Notes under the pieces: generated by a model
The model's input: the letters and a program-made list of their open reading frames with translations, nothing else
Told to the model about the DNA's origin: nothing
Database searches by the model: none
Source of the DNA: JBILXY01 sp044378055
GTDB lineage: Bacteria > Patescibacteriota > JACMRA01
Direction of reading: 5' to 3'
DNA length: 64,000 nt
Assembly: GCA_044378055.1 (NCBI GenBank)
Contig: JBILXY010000005.1
Coordinates: 8,266 to 72,265 of the forward strand
Shown: positions 1-8,902 of the stretch, piece after piece
Position numbering within the stretch: position 1 is the stretch's first letter
How the letters are laid out: each line of letters starts with the position of its first letter
Made by a program: the position numbers and the translations under genes

Positions 1-2
1 TA

Positions 3-365
3 ATGATATCAATTTTTCTTATTTCCGAAGATAAAGTTGTTATTAATAGATTTCAACAAGCCTGCAAAAAGGTAGTTGGATTTGAAATTATTTCGTTCAC
101 CGATATGAGCGGGCTGGATACGATTAGACATTTCTTATCAATTAAGAAAATTTACATTTTTGCGATACATACTGAAAAGTACCTAGATTTCGTTGATAAT
201 ATTTGCAATAAAGGAGGTAGATTAAATACAGGTTTTGTTATAGTTTATTGGAAGACTATTGAAGGCATTTATGCAAACTGTGAAAAAATTGATAAAATTG
301 TGCCATGTCCATATTTATTAAAGCAAGTTGAATTGTTTTGTTACATATTTGAAGGATGTGAATAA
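3..365 (+). CDS. small hypothetical protein, receiver-like N-terminus
   Basis: I do not recognise this 120-residue protein. It opens with a hydrophobic strand followed by acidic residues (ISIFLISEDK), a predicted helix and a second strand, which recalls a degenerate response-regulator receiver fold. No clear phospho-acceptor aspartate or conserved lysine is visible, so any phosphotransfer role is unsupported. The ATG sits at the window edge, so upstream signals cannot be judged and the true start may lie outside. A strong terminator follows the stop at once, so the gene is not co-transcribed with gyrB. Two other proteins in the window (45305-45709 and 49564-49986) have the same size and the same opening pattern. 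Confidence 0.6.
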   Translation: MISIFLISEDKVVINRFQQACKKVVGFEIISFTDMSGLDTIRHFLSIKKIYIFAIHTEKYLDFVDNICNKGGRLNTGFVIVYWKTIEGIYANCEKIDKIVPCPYLLKQVELFCYIFEGCE

Positions 366-389
366 CAGGTAACCAATCCTGTTTTTTTC
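364..389 (+). terminator. rho-independent terminator
   Basis: The stem AACAGG/CCTGTT has an 8-nt loop and is followed by seven T residues. It begins inside the stop codon of the upstream small gene. The end of the T-run runs into TTGACA (390-395), which may be the -35 box for gyrB. No good -10 was found at the usual spacing, so that promoter is tentative. Confidence 0.75.
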
Positions 390-425
390 TTGACAAACAT
401 GCAGTAAAATAGCAATTTTAGGTAT

Positions 426-2504
426 ATGTCAGAAAACTATGGAGCCGATCAAATAACCGTGTTAGAAGGTTTAGAAGCTGTTCGAAAAAGACCAGGAATG
501 TATATTGGAAATACTGGAAAAGATGGACTTCACCGCTGTATTGATGAAATTGTGGCCAACTCTGTTGATGAATACATGGCTAAGCACGCCTCTAAAATTA
601 AATTGGTTATCACTAAAAAACAAGGAATTTATGTAGCCGATGACGGTAGAGGTATTCCTACGGATATTCACAGCAAAACTGGCAAATCTGCTTTAGAAAC
701 TATTTTAACTGTGCTTCACGCCGGTGGTAAATTCGATCAAAAGAACTATCGTTTCTCTGGTGGTTTGCACGGTGTTGGTGCTTCGGTTGTAAATGCTTTG
801 GCTTCCACCATGAAAGTATGGGTTTTAAGGGATAAAATGGTTCATTTCATGGAATTTAGCCAAGGAAAAACAGTAACTGATATTACTTTAATGACCCAAG
901 CTGAATTTGAAACAAAGTATCCGGAAGTTGCTGCCCACCAAGTTTGGGATGAAACTGGAACAATTATTTTCTTCCAACCAGATAAAACAATTTTTGAAAC
1001 CACAACCTTCGATATTAAAGAAATTTCAACCAACATTCGCCAAACTGCTTATCTTAACAAAGGTTTGCAATTAACCTTAGAAGATCAAACCATCGAACCT
1101 TACACAGTTGAAGTTTTCGATTTTCCAAATGGAATTTATACATACCTAGAACATTTAACTGAAGGCGAGGCTTTAACCACCCCAATTGTAATGTTGGAAG
1201 GAGAATTAGAAGGTTTCCAGTTTGAAGCAGCCCTAGCCTATGGTGCCGATTATTCTGAAAAAATGTTTGCCTTCACCAACGGAATTATTAACCCAGAACA
1301 CGGTGCCCATGTTACCGGTTTTAAAGGTGCGTTAACAAAATTGGTAAACACACATGCTATCAATAAAAATGTTTTCAAAAAGGAAGAACGCTTTACCAGC
1401 GATGATTTAAAAGAAGGTTTGCGTGTTGTAATTTCCATCAAAATGGCCGATCCACAATTTACTTCACAATCTAAGGTAAAATTGGGTTCAACTATTGCCA
1501 GAACTTTGGTAGATAGAATTTTTACCGATAAATTTGGAACTTATTTAGAAGAAAACCCAAATATTGTAATGGCCATTATTCAAAAAGCTGGCCTAGCTAT
1601 GCGTGCTAGAATGGCTGCCAAAGCTGCAAGAGAAAATGTTTTAAGAAAAGGTGTTTTGGAAAGCACTTCCTTACCAGGAAAGTTGGCAGATTGTTCAGAT
1701 AAAGACCCAGCTAAATGCGAAATTTTTATAGTAGAGGGAGACTCGGCTGGAGGTTCAGCTAAACAAGGCAGAGACAGGCATATTCAAGCTATTTTGCCTT
1801 TGCGTGGTAAAGTTTTAAACACTGAAAAAGCTACTTTAGACAGAATTTTAAACTACGAAGGAATTAAAAACATGGTTATTGCTTTTGGTTGTGGAATTGG
1901 CGAAAAATTTGATGCAACCAAGCTTCGTTACCATAAAATTATCTTAATGGCCGATGCGGATGTTGACGGTGCCCACATTACAACCCTGCTTTTAACTTTC
2001 CTTTACAGATATTTACCAACTTTAATTGAAGAAGGATATATTTACATGGCTCAACCTCCGCTTTATCGTGTTAGCTGGGGTAAACAAGTTGAATATGTGT
2101 TTTCTGACGTAGAAAAAGATGCTGTTGTAGCTAAAATTCAAGCAGTTGGAGGAAGACTTCCTAAAATTGAAGAGGCTTTAGAAGACGAAACTTTGAGCAC
2201 AGAAAATGCTGAATCTGGATTAACCGCCAATTTAAACATTACAACAGATGAAAATGCACCTGCTAAAGCTAAGAAAGGACCTAAGATTGAAATTCAAAGG
2301 TATAAAGGATTAGGAGAAATGAGTGCCCAACAATTATGGGAAACCACCATGGATCCTGAAACCAGACTTTTATGGCAAGTAACAGTTGGCGAAGCAGCCC
2401 TGGCAAACCAAGTATTCGAAGATTTAATGGGCAGCGATGTTGAACCAAGAAAGAAATTCATTCAAGATAACGCCGTCTTCGTAGAAATTGATGATATAGG
2501 ATAG
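426..2504 (+). CDS. gyrB: DNA gyrase subunit B
   Basis: ATPase subunit of DNA gyrase, which with GyrA introduces negative supercoils. The GHKL ATPase domain has the Bergerat-fold motifs DEIVANSVDE, DDGRGIP and GGLHGVGASVVNALA. A transducer domain follows, then the TOPRIM domain with PGKLADCSDKDP, IFIVEGDSAGGSAKQGRDR and the DADVDG metal site, and the C-terminal IQRYKGLGEMSAQQLWETTM. The PGKLADC and EGDSAGGSAKQGR blocks favour GyrB over ParE. At 692 residues it is somewhat longer than the short GyrB type because of an acidic and alanine-rich insertion of roughly 45 residues between TOPRIM and RYKGLGEM. The gene stands alone, with terminators on both sides; gyrA is not in the window. Confidence 0.97.
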   Translation: MSENYGADQITVLEGLEAVRKRPGMYIGNTGKDGLHRCIDEIVANSVDEYMAKHASKIKLVITKKQGIYVADDGRGIPTDIHSKTGKSALETILTVLHAGGKFDQKNYRFSGGLHGVGASVVNALASTMKVWVLRDKMVHFMEFSQGKTVTDITLMTQAEFETKYPEVAAHQVWDETGTIIFFQPDKTIFETTTFDIKEISTNIRQTAYLNKGLQLTLEDQTIEPYTVEVFDFPNGIYTYLEHLTEGEALTTPIVMLEGELEGFQFEAALAYGADYSEKMFAFTNGIINPEHGAHVTGFKGALTKLVNTHAINKNVFKKEERFTSDDLKEGLRVVISIKMADPQFTSQSKVKLGSTIARTLVDRIFTDKFGTYLEENPNIVMAIIQKAGLAMRARMAAKAARENVLRKGVLESTSLPGKLADCSDKDPAKCEIFIVEGDSAGGSAKQGRDRHIQAILPLRGKVLNTEKATLDRILNYEGIKNMVIAFGCGIGEKFDATKLRYHKIILMADADVDGAHITTLLLTFLYRYLPTLIEEGYIYMAQPPLYRVSWGKQVEYVFSDVEKDAVVAKIQAVGGRLPKIEEALEDETLSTENAESGLTANLNITTDENAPAKAKKGPKIEIQRYKGLGEMSAQQLWETTMDPETRLLWQVTVGEAALANQVFEDLMGSDVEPRKKFIQDNAVFVEIDDIG

Positions 2505-2527
2505 TAACCAAATTTGTTAAGAATATT

Positions 2528-2549
2528 GGAGGGTTTAGCCCTCCTTTTC
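2528..2549 (+). terminator. terminator of gyrB
   Basis: A 6-bp GC-rich stem, GGAGGG/CCCTCC, with a 5-nt loop is followed by TTTTCT. It lies 23 bases after the gyrB stop codon. Confidence 0.85.
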
Positions 2550-2668
2550 TATTGGTACAAACTTGGAACACAACTTAATCTTGCCAAAGATAAACAAATT
2601 TGCTTAACTCAATTAGTACTTATTTTTAGTACAACAACCAGAAATAAAATTTAAGGAGTAAGAAATTA

Positions 2669-2884
2669 ATGATAGCTTGTGAAAGAAATCTTGAGTCATC
2701 ACTGATAGAAGGATTAGATCCAACCGCTGAAATTGGATTCCTCACAGCTCAGTTTTCTAAGATAGTTGCTGGTTATAGTTTTATAAAAAAAGAAGAGTTA
2801 CTGCCTATCCTTAATAAAATCTTTGTTGAGGAAGAACTAGCACTAGATAAAATTCAAGCAATTTGCAAAATCTATTATCCATAG
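2669..2884 (+). CDS. small hypothetical protein (71 aa)
   Basis: I do not recognise the family. It is a short, acidic, probably helical soluble protein with no membrane segment or signal peptide. A strong Shine-Dalgarno (AAGGAG at 2652-2657) lies 11 bases before the ATG and fixes the start. That is unusual here, because most larger genes in the window lack one. A good terminator follows directly, so it is a monocistronic unit. The Shine-Dalgarno, the compact size and the terminator together argue for a real expressed gene. Confidence 0.7.
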   Translation: MIACERNLESSLIEGLDPTAEIGFLTAQFSKIVAGYSFIKKEELLPILNKIFVEEELALDKIQAICKIYYP

Positions 2885-2904
2885 AGCAATTTGCTTTCTA
2901 TAAC

Positions 2905-2935
2905 AGTCCCGCATTCAAAAGGGACTTGTTTTTTT
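2905..2935 (+). terminator. terminator of the 71-aa gene
   Basis: The stem AGTCCC/GGGACT encloses a 10-nt loop and is followed by TTGTTTTTTT. It lies about 20 bases after the stop of the small gene. Confidence 0.75.
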
Positions 2936-2957
2936 GCCCAATTTCCAAATTGGTTTT

Positions 2958-3305
2958 TTATTCAACTTCTTCAATACTAATACTAACTCCATTATTTTCA
3001 ACATTATGGCTGTAAAAACCTACCATTCCGGCAATTTGTTTGAAAAGTGGGTTACTTATTTCATCGTAAATCCAGCACATTTCCCTGGTCATTTTTTCGC
3101 CTTTTGCCGTAATTACATAAAAATAATCACAAGTTGATCTTTTAATTGGGCAGAAATAAGCTGCATCTTCCATTACGGTGTTATCAAAATCTACAAGCTC
3201 TGGTTTAAAATAATAATTTCCTTCAACATGAATTATATTTTCGCCTAAAACCCCAGTAGCTATTACATTTTTATTGTCTAAATTTGTGATTGAAATTTTG
3301 GTCAT
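2958..3305 (-). CDS. DUF427 domain protein
   Basis: Small single-domain protein matching the DUF427 pattern: a strand-rich core with YYFKPELV, the CPIKRSTCDYFYV segment (family pattern CPYKG...Y) and a C-terminal tail ending in AGMVGFYSHNV (family pattern AGHVAFYWDRV). The molecular role of DUF427 is not established. The start at 3305 is chosen because homology begins with the following KISITN; a longer in-frame start at 3347 adds 14 unrelated residues. A TATAAG sequence lies just before this ATG, consistent with a leaderless transcript. It is convergent with the preceding small gene. Confidence 0.85.
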   Translation of the reverse strand: MTKISITNLDNKNVIATGVLGENIIHVEGNYYFKPELVDFDNTVMEDAAYFCPIKRSTCDYFYVITAKGEKMTREMCWIYDEISNPLFKQIAGMVGFYSHNVENNGVSISIEEVE

Positions 3306-3437
3306 ATTCTTATAATTTATTAAAGTGATGATTTTAATTATTGTCACTAAAATTTACGGATATTATGTTCTTCAGAGAAATCGACAGTTCACGACATATC
3401 GGCTTGAAAACATTTGATTTTAGTTTTATAGTTTTGG

Positions 3438-3458
3438 ATCCTGAAATAAATTCAGGAT
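3438..3458. repeat. inverted repeat in intergenic space
   Basis: Arms ATCCTGAA and TTCAGGAT surround a short A/T loop between two minus-strand genes. It lacks a clear U-tract on either strand. It may be a weak terminator for the downstream end of the ferric-reductase-like gene or a dispersed repeat. Nothing else was seen in 3306-3522. Confidence 0.4.
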
Positions 3459-3522
3459 AACAGGTTCAACAAGTTCACGATGACAGTTTCAACAAATTTA
3501 GGTTGGCAAATTGCTATCGTTA

Positions 3523-4158
3523 CTAGGCTTTTTTTCCAGTCTTGTATCTCAATAAATATATCCAACTAACTGCTTGAATTATTAAAATAATAACGGTTGG
3601 TATGGCGTATTGAATTGTATTTGAAAGATTAAAATTTCCATCTAATATTTCTGTGTTAGAAGGCTGAAGTGCTGTGTGGAAAATTAACAAAACCATTATT
3701 GGATAAGATAAATAGTGTAATATTTGCCACCATTTTTTCATTCTTTTTTGGAAGAAATTGTTAGAAGTTATTGCTAGAGGGATTAGCATCAAAAATGCAA
3801 CGAATCCCATAATTTGGAAAGTTGGCATGGATGCTGGAATACCGAATTTTACATAAGCAAAACCCCTGCTCCACAAATAATGAACTAAAACTAGCACGAA
3901 CATTAAAATACCTAATTGTCTTCTGGCACTCATTAACACAATTTGCAGGCTTCTTAAAATTCCTTTAACTTTAAACCGAATAAAAATTCCCGGTATAGCG
4001 ATTATCCAGAATGTGTAAATAGCCAAACGGCCAAAAATAGCCCCTATGTTAACGAGATTGGTTGGCAAAAAAGCAAAACTGACAAGAAGGATTGTAAAAA
4101 TTATGTAAATTAAAACTTTTAAAGCTGATTTTAAGTTTGCAGAATATTTAGATAACAT
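3523..4158 (-). CDS. ferric reductase-like haem-binding membrane protein
   Basis: Integral membrane protein of 211 residues with about six hydrophobic segments. Helix three carries RRQLGILMFVLVLVHYLW and a later helix carries WWQILHYLSYPIMVLLIFH. This His-pair arrangement is that of the ferric reductase-like transmembrane family (FRE/MsrQ/YedZ-type), in which the histidines ligate b-type haem. There is no flavin or NAD(P)H domain, so it would need a separate electron donor. MsrQ proper works with the MsrP reductase, which is not in this window. The -10 box TATAAA ends 7 bases before the ATG, so the mRNA is probably leaderless. Confidence 0.85.
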   Translation of the reverse strand: MLSKYSANLKSALKVLIYIIFTILLVSFAFLPTNLVNIGAIFGRLAIYTFWIIAIPGIFIRFKVKGILRSLQIVLMSARRQLGILMFVLVLVHYLWSRGFAYVKFGIPASMPTFQIMGFVAFLMLIPLAITSNNFFQKRMKKWWQILHYLSYPIMVLLIFHTALQPSNTEILDGNFNLSNTIQYAIPTVIILIIQAVSWIYLLRYKTGKKA

Positions 4159-4360
4159 ATTTCAATTTATACAGAAAGCATTAATAAGTCAATAAATAAT
4201 TTAAAATAACTTCCAAATAAAACTATTCAATCAACTGCAAAAAAAGCTTAAATATACTAGTCTTTGAGTCTCAATTATAAGAGATATAAAAACAATCATT
4301 TGACGAGTGTTAAGAAAAATTGAAAAATTATTTACAGAGTTTCGCAGATGAGTAAAAAAA

Positions 4361-4555
4361 ATGAGCCAATCTAGATTAGATATTGCTTTAGCAAGTATCC
4401 GGAGTGGAGATACTGGAAGAAAAACTATTTCATTACTTGTACAAGCAGATACCGAGGTTGCAGTTCCACACTTGTTGCCTTACCTAAACCAAGCCCAAGC
4501 CTTGGTTAACAAAGAAAATGAGGAGATAAAAAATGCTGGAGAAGCATTAGTGTAA
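4361..4555 (+). CDS. small hypothetical protein (64 aa)
   Basis: No family is recognised. The 64-residue product has no signal peptide or membrane helix; it has a short helical region around HLLPYLNQAQALVNKENEE. Reality is supported mainly by the strong terminator 26 bases after the stop and by ordinary codon use. No Shine-Dalgarno is evident. An out-of-frame ATG at 4348 precedes the chosen start. It stands alone before the hydrolase gene. Confidence 0.5.
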   Translation: MSQSRLDIALASIRSGDTGRKTISLLVQADTEVAVPHLLPYLNQAQALVNKENEEIKNAGEALV

Positions 4556-4580
4556 ACTTAGCAATAAATTTATCAAACCA

Positions 4581-4610
4581 ACCCCCTGGAATACCGGGGT
4601 GATTTTTTTC
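4581..4610 (+). terminator. terminator
   Basis: The outer arms ACCCC/GGGGT and an inner GG/CC pair around AATA form a GC-rich hairpin, followed by GATTTTTTTC. It ends the transcript of the 64-aa gene and isolates the hydrolase gene that follows. Confidence 0.75.
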
Positions 4611-4659
4611 TTATCTAGACAATAAGTTGGTTTTATTTTTGTTTTGGTTAAATATTAGT

Positions 4660-6372
4660 ATGCCTACACCACTTTTTTACATTTCTAAAATGTATGACCA
4701 AGTATCTAGAATTAATTCATACATGGTAACCAGCTCGGCTACTATTAATATTGAAGGAGATGGAGATACTGAGGATGAATTAAAAAGTATTGGTATCAAA
4801 CCATTCCAAAAAAATCAAGATGGGATATTAGAAATTGCCAGCAAGCTTGTTTCTATGGAAAATCCTGAATTAATAATCGCGGTTCATGGTTACAATACTG
4901 GTAGAAAAGAAGTGAAAGATTGGTTCGAAAGTATTTCAAATTTTATCAACACCGATGCCTGGATAAGCAAAGATAATAACAAACTATTTATTGGGTATAG
5001 ATGGCCTTCTGAAAAAATTGGGGCTGATGAAAGTGGAAATTTTTGGAAAAAAAGCATGGACGGTTACAAAGCCATGCCTATTATTTTAAGGGGAATTTTA
5101 GGATTTGGTGTAACAGGATTAATTTCCTCAATTTTTCTAATTTATATTTTTAAATTGTTATGGCTAGCAGTTCCAATAATTATTTTTACCATCATTTCCA
5201 GTTTAATAATAACTTTAGTTTTACTAAGAACCATAGTCTATTTTAGAGATAATTTCAGAGCCAATAATTATGGAGTTCCAGATTTAGTAGAACTGATAAG
5301 GCAAATCGATAAATTAGTGATAGAAACAAGTTCAGAAAAGGCTTGGGAAAATAAAAAAATTAAGCTTTCTTTTGTAGGCCACAGCATGGGTGGTTTTGTG
5401 GTAACTAACACTGTAAGAATTTTAAGCGATGTTTTTGATACCAAATCAATTGGCGAATTAAATCAGGAAAACAAACAACCCGATTCAGATATTGGGCATG
5501 TTTTTACTTTACAAAGACTTATTCTAGCTTCACCAGACATTCCCGTAGACAGCCTTGTTCAAGGCAGAGCTAATTATCTCAGTTCTTCCCTTCGAAGGTT
5601 CAAGGAAGCCTATTTATTCAGCAATGAAGGGGATCTTGCTTTAAGGCTTGCTTCCACTGCTGCCAATTATTTTACTTATCCAGCTAAAACTAGAAACAAT
5701 GGTTATAGATTAGGAAACCTTGTTGTTGAAGCAAAACAATATGGTATTATAAATTTAGAACAAATTAATAACCTTGCAAACAAAATGGAATCTAGCGATG
5801 TAAAAGATTCTGAAAATTCAATAAGCAGAATGGAGAAAAATAGCTTGGATAAAATTGTAATTGGCTATCCTAAAAAAGAGATGCAAAGTTTGAATGAATT
5901 GCAAAAGAAACTTGAAACAGTTGGTGATGCTAACCATACCAGACAAGTAGCCTCTTTATTTACTTTCATAGACTGCACAGATTACAAAGATTTAACTAAC
6001 AATCCGAAAAAGTTAGGTCAAAACATTGGCGTTCTAAGTTTTGCTTTAAGAAAAGAAGGCTTGAATTTACTAGACTATTTCTTGCTTACAATCGGCTATG
6101 TTTTTCAGGGTAAAGATGTTCACGGTGGCTATTTTAGTGGAGAAACTAGCAAAACAATGTTGTACCGATTAGCTTTTATTGGTTTCCAAGATTATTTACA
6201 TTCAGTTGCGGTTGAGGAATGTAAAAAGGAAATGGAAAAGCGAAACGAGACTTGCAAAATTGGCTTGCAGTCTTTATCAGAATTAACCAAGCAAAAAGGT
6301 ATTCAAATTATACTTTCACCAGAAAGGTATGTGGTTGATGTTTTAGATAAAAAATTAAGTAGAAACTTTTAG
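4660..6372 (+). CDS. alpha/beta hydrolase with internal membrane segments
   Basis: Large serine-hydrolase-like protein of about 570 residues. The oxyanion-side strand reads IIAVHGYNTG, and the nucleophile elbow is FVGHSMGGFVVTNTVR, with serine in G-H-S-M-G. The arrangement resembles DUF900-type alpha/beta hydrolases, with LILASPDIPVDS after the elbow as the likely acid-bearing strand. Two strong hydrophobic helices lie between the HGYN strand and the elbow, so the catalytic core is split by a membrane anchor. The C-terminal third, about 250 residues, is charged and unrecognised. I prefer the ATG at 4660 over an upstream TTG at 4627, because TAAATA lies just before it. The substrate is unknown. 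Confidence 0.8.
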   Translation: MPTPLFYISKMYDQVSRINSYMVTSSATINIEGDGDTEDELKSIGIKPFQKNQDGILEIASKLVSMENPELIIAVHGYNTGRKEVKDWFESISNFINTDAWISKDNNKLFIGYRWPSEKIGADESGNFWKKSMDGYKAMPIILRGILGFGVTGLISSIFLIYIFKLLWLAVPIIIFTIISSLIITLVLLRTIVYFRDNFRANNYGVPDLVELIRQIDKLVIETSSEKAWENKKIKLSFVGHSMGGFVVTNTVRILSDVFDTKSIGELNQENKQPDSDIGHVFTLQRLILASPDIPVDSLVQGRANYLSSSLRRFKEAYLFSNEGDLALRLASTAANYFTYPAKTRNNGYRLGNLVVEAKQYGIINLEQINNLANKMESSDVKDSENSISRMEKNSLDKIVIGYPKKEMQSLNELQKKLETVGDANHTRQVASLFTFIDCTDYKDLTNNPKKLGQNIGVLSFALRKEGLNLLDYFLLTIGYVFQGKDVHGGYFSGETSKTMLYRLAFIGFQDYLHSVAVEECKKEMEKRNETCKIGLQSLSELTKQKGIQIILSPERYVVDVLDKKLSRNF

Positions 6373-6376
6373 TTTA

Positions 6377-7243
6377 TTAATCTAATTCACCAAATTTACC
6401 TGCGTTAAAATCATTAATTGCGTCAATAATTTGCTGCTTTGTGTTCATCAAAAAAGGGCCGTAAGATACAATAGGTTCGTTTAAAGGTTCACCACTTAGA
6501 ACTAAAACTAGAGAGTTATTGTTAGACTTAATTTGAATTGCGTCGCCGTCATTCTTAAACAGCACCATTTGATTTTCGGTGATATTTTGATTGTTAATTT
6601 CTACTTCTCCTTCCAAAACTAAAACCGAACTATTAAAATTTTGTGGCAACTCGAGATTTAGATTCGCTTTTGAATTTAACCTTAAAGTTGATAATATAAT
6701 TGGAGAAAATGTGAAGGCCGGGCCGGTTTTTCCAAACAAATTTCCTGCAATTAACTCGGCCACTCCACTATTATTTTCCAGTTCAATTTGTGTAATTTTA
6801 TCTTTTGTAATTGCCTGATATTTTGGCTCGGTCATTTTATCTTTAGCTGGTAAATTTACCCAGAGTTGAACCATTTGAAAATCTCCGCCTTTTTTAGCAA
6901 ATTCTTCTTCGTGATATTCTTTGTGTAAAATTCCACTTCCAGCCGTCATCCACTGCACTTCACCTTGGCCAATTATTCCACTATTTCCAAAGCTATCATG
7001 GTGGGAAACTTTGCCCTCGTAAGCTATAGTAACAGTTTCAAAACCCCGATGCGGATGAGAGCCAACTCCTTTAGTTTTTTCTGAAGGTGGAAAGTAAGTT
7101 GTAGCCCCATAATCGAGCATTACAAAGGGTGAAATTCTATCCATAGAAATTGCCGACGGAATAAAATTATGAACTTTAAAGCCATCCCCAACCCAGTGAT
7201 GAGGAGGTGGGTTAAATACAGATTCAATAGTGCGAGGAGACAT
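6377..7243 (-). CDS. pirin family cupin protein
   Basis: Bicupin of 288 residues. The N-terminal cupin carries the pirin metal-site motifs SHPHRGFETVT, SHHDSFGNSG and VQWMTAGSGILHKE, so the His/His/His/Glu iron ligands are all present. The C-terminal cupin ends with the family segment EPIVSYGPFLMNT. Bacterial pirins are iron-binding proteins with quercetinase-like activity in some members; the substrate here is unknown. The gene converges on the hydrolase with 4 bases between their stops and is divergent from ung. Confidence 0.93.
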   Translation of the reverse strand: MSPRTIESVFNPPPHHWVGDGFKVHNFIPSAISMDRISPFVMLDYGATTYFPPSEKTKGVGSHPHRGFETVTIAYEGKVSHHDSFGNSGIIGQGEVQWMTAGSGILHKEYHEEEFAKKGGDFQMVQLWVNLPAKDKMTEPKYQAITKDKITQIELENNSGVAELIAGNLFGKTGPAFTFSPIILSTLRLNSKANLNLELPQNFNSSVLVLEGEVEINNQNITENQMVLFKNDGDAIQIKSNNNSLVLVLSGEPLNEPIVSYGPFLMNTKQQIIDAINDFNAGKFGELD

Positions 7244-7332
7244 AGTTTAGTTATTAAATTTATTATCTACCCAGATTTGTTTTAAGTAAAGTCAACATCG
7301 CATTTATCATAATAATAGTTTAAATATTATGA

Positions 7333-7370
7333 TATAATATGTCTATGTTTAAGGGTTAATAAAAACATAG
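7333..7370 (+). promoter_or_regulatory. -10 box and 5' hairpin before ung
   Basis: TATAAT at 7333-7338 would place transcription start near 7345. The first transcribed bases would then form an 8-bp hairpin, CTATGTTT (7343-7350) with AAACATAG (7363-7370). The rest of the leader to the ung ATG is about 70 bases. The -35 region is poor, so this is a moderate prediction. Confidence 0.4.
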
Positions 7371-7439
7371 CTTCCTTGTTGATTATTGATAATCTTGAAG
7401 TAACTTGATTAAAAACCCAAACATAATTATTCCACTTTC

Positions 7440-8111
7440 ATGAGTTTAAATGTGCAAATTGAACCAGGGTGGAAAGATGTTTTGCAGGAATATTTTAACA
7501 AGCCAGAATTTGAAGAATTAACTAATTTTGTTAAAACCGAGTATCAATCTAGGAAGGTTTTTCCCCTTCCTGAAAATATTTTTAAAGCATTTTGGAATAC
7601 TCCTTTTTCTAAAGTGAAAGTAGTAATTTTAGGCCAAGACCCATATCATGGACAAGAACAAGCACATGGTTTGGCTTTTTCGGTTCAGGATGGAGTAAAA
7701 GTTCCACCTTCGCTTCAAAATATTTATAAAGAAATTGAGGCCGAATTTGGAATTAAAAAAGATTTTACAAGTGGAAATTTAGAGGGATGGACAAAACAAG
7801 GAGTTTTTTTGTTAAACAGCGTTTTAACTGTGGTTGAAAATATCCCTGCTTCGCACCAAAAGAAAGGCTGGGAGGGTTTTACAGATTATGCTATAGAAAG
7901 TCTGTCCAAAGAAAAAGAGGGTCTAGTTTTCATGCTGTGGGGAAATTTTGCTAAATCCAAAGCAAGTTTAATTGATGAAAATAAACATCTAATTCTAACA
8001 GCACCTCACCCTTCCCCATTTTCAGCCCACACCGGCTTTTTCGGCTGCAACCATTTTAAGCTTTGCAATGAGTATTTGGTGAGCAAAGGAGAGATTCAAG
8101 TAGATTGGTAA
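7440..8111 (+). CDS. ung: uracil-DNA glycosylase
   Basis: Family 1 uracil-DNA glycosylase of 223 residues, which removes uracil from DNA to start base-excision repair. The catalytic water-activating motif GQDPYHG is at residues 65-71. The Tyr-blocked pocket segment GLAFSV and LLNSVLTV follow, and the DNA-intercalating loop HPSPFSAHTGFFGCNHF is near the C-terminus. All key residues (Asp67, His in HPSP) are present and the length is normal for the family. It is a single gene facing away from the pirin gene. Confidence 0.97.
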   Translation: MSLNVQIEPGWKDVLQEYFNKPEFEELTNFVKTEYQSRKVFPLPENIFKAFWNTPFSKVKVVILGQDPYHGQEQAHGLAFSVQDGVKVPPSLQNIYKEIEAEFGIKKDFTSGNLEGWTKQGVFLLNSVLTVVENIPASHQKKGWEGFTDYAIESLSKEKEGLVFMLWGNFAKSKASLIDENKHLILTAPHPSPFSAHTGFFGCNHFKLCNEYLVSKGEIQVDW

Positions 8112-8254
8112 ATTCAAGTTTTTTTAAGATATTATACAAACAATTATATTATTGCAGTCACAAAATAAGTAAATAAGTTTGATTGACAATAAGTTATATT
8201 TTAAAACAACATCCAGCCTATAAATTTTATAATTTCAATTAATTCAACTATCAT

Positions 8255-8902
8255 ATGTATAACAAACTTTTGTATGGAGCAATCCTAATTTTTATTGGTG
8301 TAAGTATTTTTTTAAGCCTAGTTTTTAACATTAGCATTGGGCAGTTTTGGCCATTATTCATAATTATTCCTGGTATATTTTCTTTGTTTCAAAGAGGGAA
8401 TCAGCCAATTGGATCGATTATTATAATTACTGTTGGAAGTTTATTTTTACTCGGAAGTTTAGATATTTTAAATCGGGATTCATTTAAGTATATTATTCCA
8501 GCTATTTTTGTAGGTCTTGGTCTTTATGTAATATTTTGGAAAAGTAAGCCAGCTCCCTCTAGCGATCAAAATCAGATTTCATATTTGGCGGTTATGGGTG
8601 GTGCTAAAGACGCAGTAAAGAGCAAAGATTTTCAAGGTGGAAGTATAATGGCTATTATGGGAGGTGCTGAGATTGATTTGGTCGGGGCAAATATATCCGG
8701 CAAAGAAGCTAGTCTTGAGATTATTTCGGTAATGGGTGGTGTAGATCTGAAACTACCTTTAGACTGGGAAGTAAAAATTACAGGGGTGCCAATCTTAGGC
8801 GGTTGGGATAATGCAACTACAAATCAAGTTTCAGTACCAAAAACTAAAATACTTAATATAGCAATAACTTCAATAATGGGCGGTGTTTCTATTAGAAACT
8901 AA
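8255..8902 (+). CDS. LiaF-like membrane protein
   Basis: N-terminal block of about four membrane helices of the DUF5668/LiaF-TM type (GAILIFIGVSIFLS, FWPLFIIIPGIFSLF, a third near residue 65 and a fourth ending before FWKSKPAP). A cytoplasmic or external beta domain follows, in which the phrase MGG recurs four times (AVMGGAKD, AIMGGAEI, SVMGGVDL, SIMGGVSI). That spacing fits the right-handed beta-fold of the LiaF/DUF1707-linked C-terminal domain. LiaF family proteins sense cell-envelope stress through a LiaSR-type two-component pair; no such pair adjoins it. The stop codon overlaps that of the convergent next gene by 4 bases. Confidence 0.8.
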   Translation: MYNKLLYGAILIFIGVSIFLSLVFNISIGQFWPLFIIIPGIFSLFQRGNQPIGSIIIITVGSLFLLGSLDILNRDSFKYIIPAIFVGLGLYVIFWKSKPAPSSDQNQISYLAVMGGAKDAVKSKDFQGGSIMAIMGGAEIDLVGANISGKEASLEIISVMGGVDLKLPLDWEVKITGVPILGGWDNATTNQVSVPKTKILNIAITSIMGGVSIRN

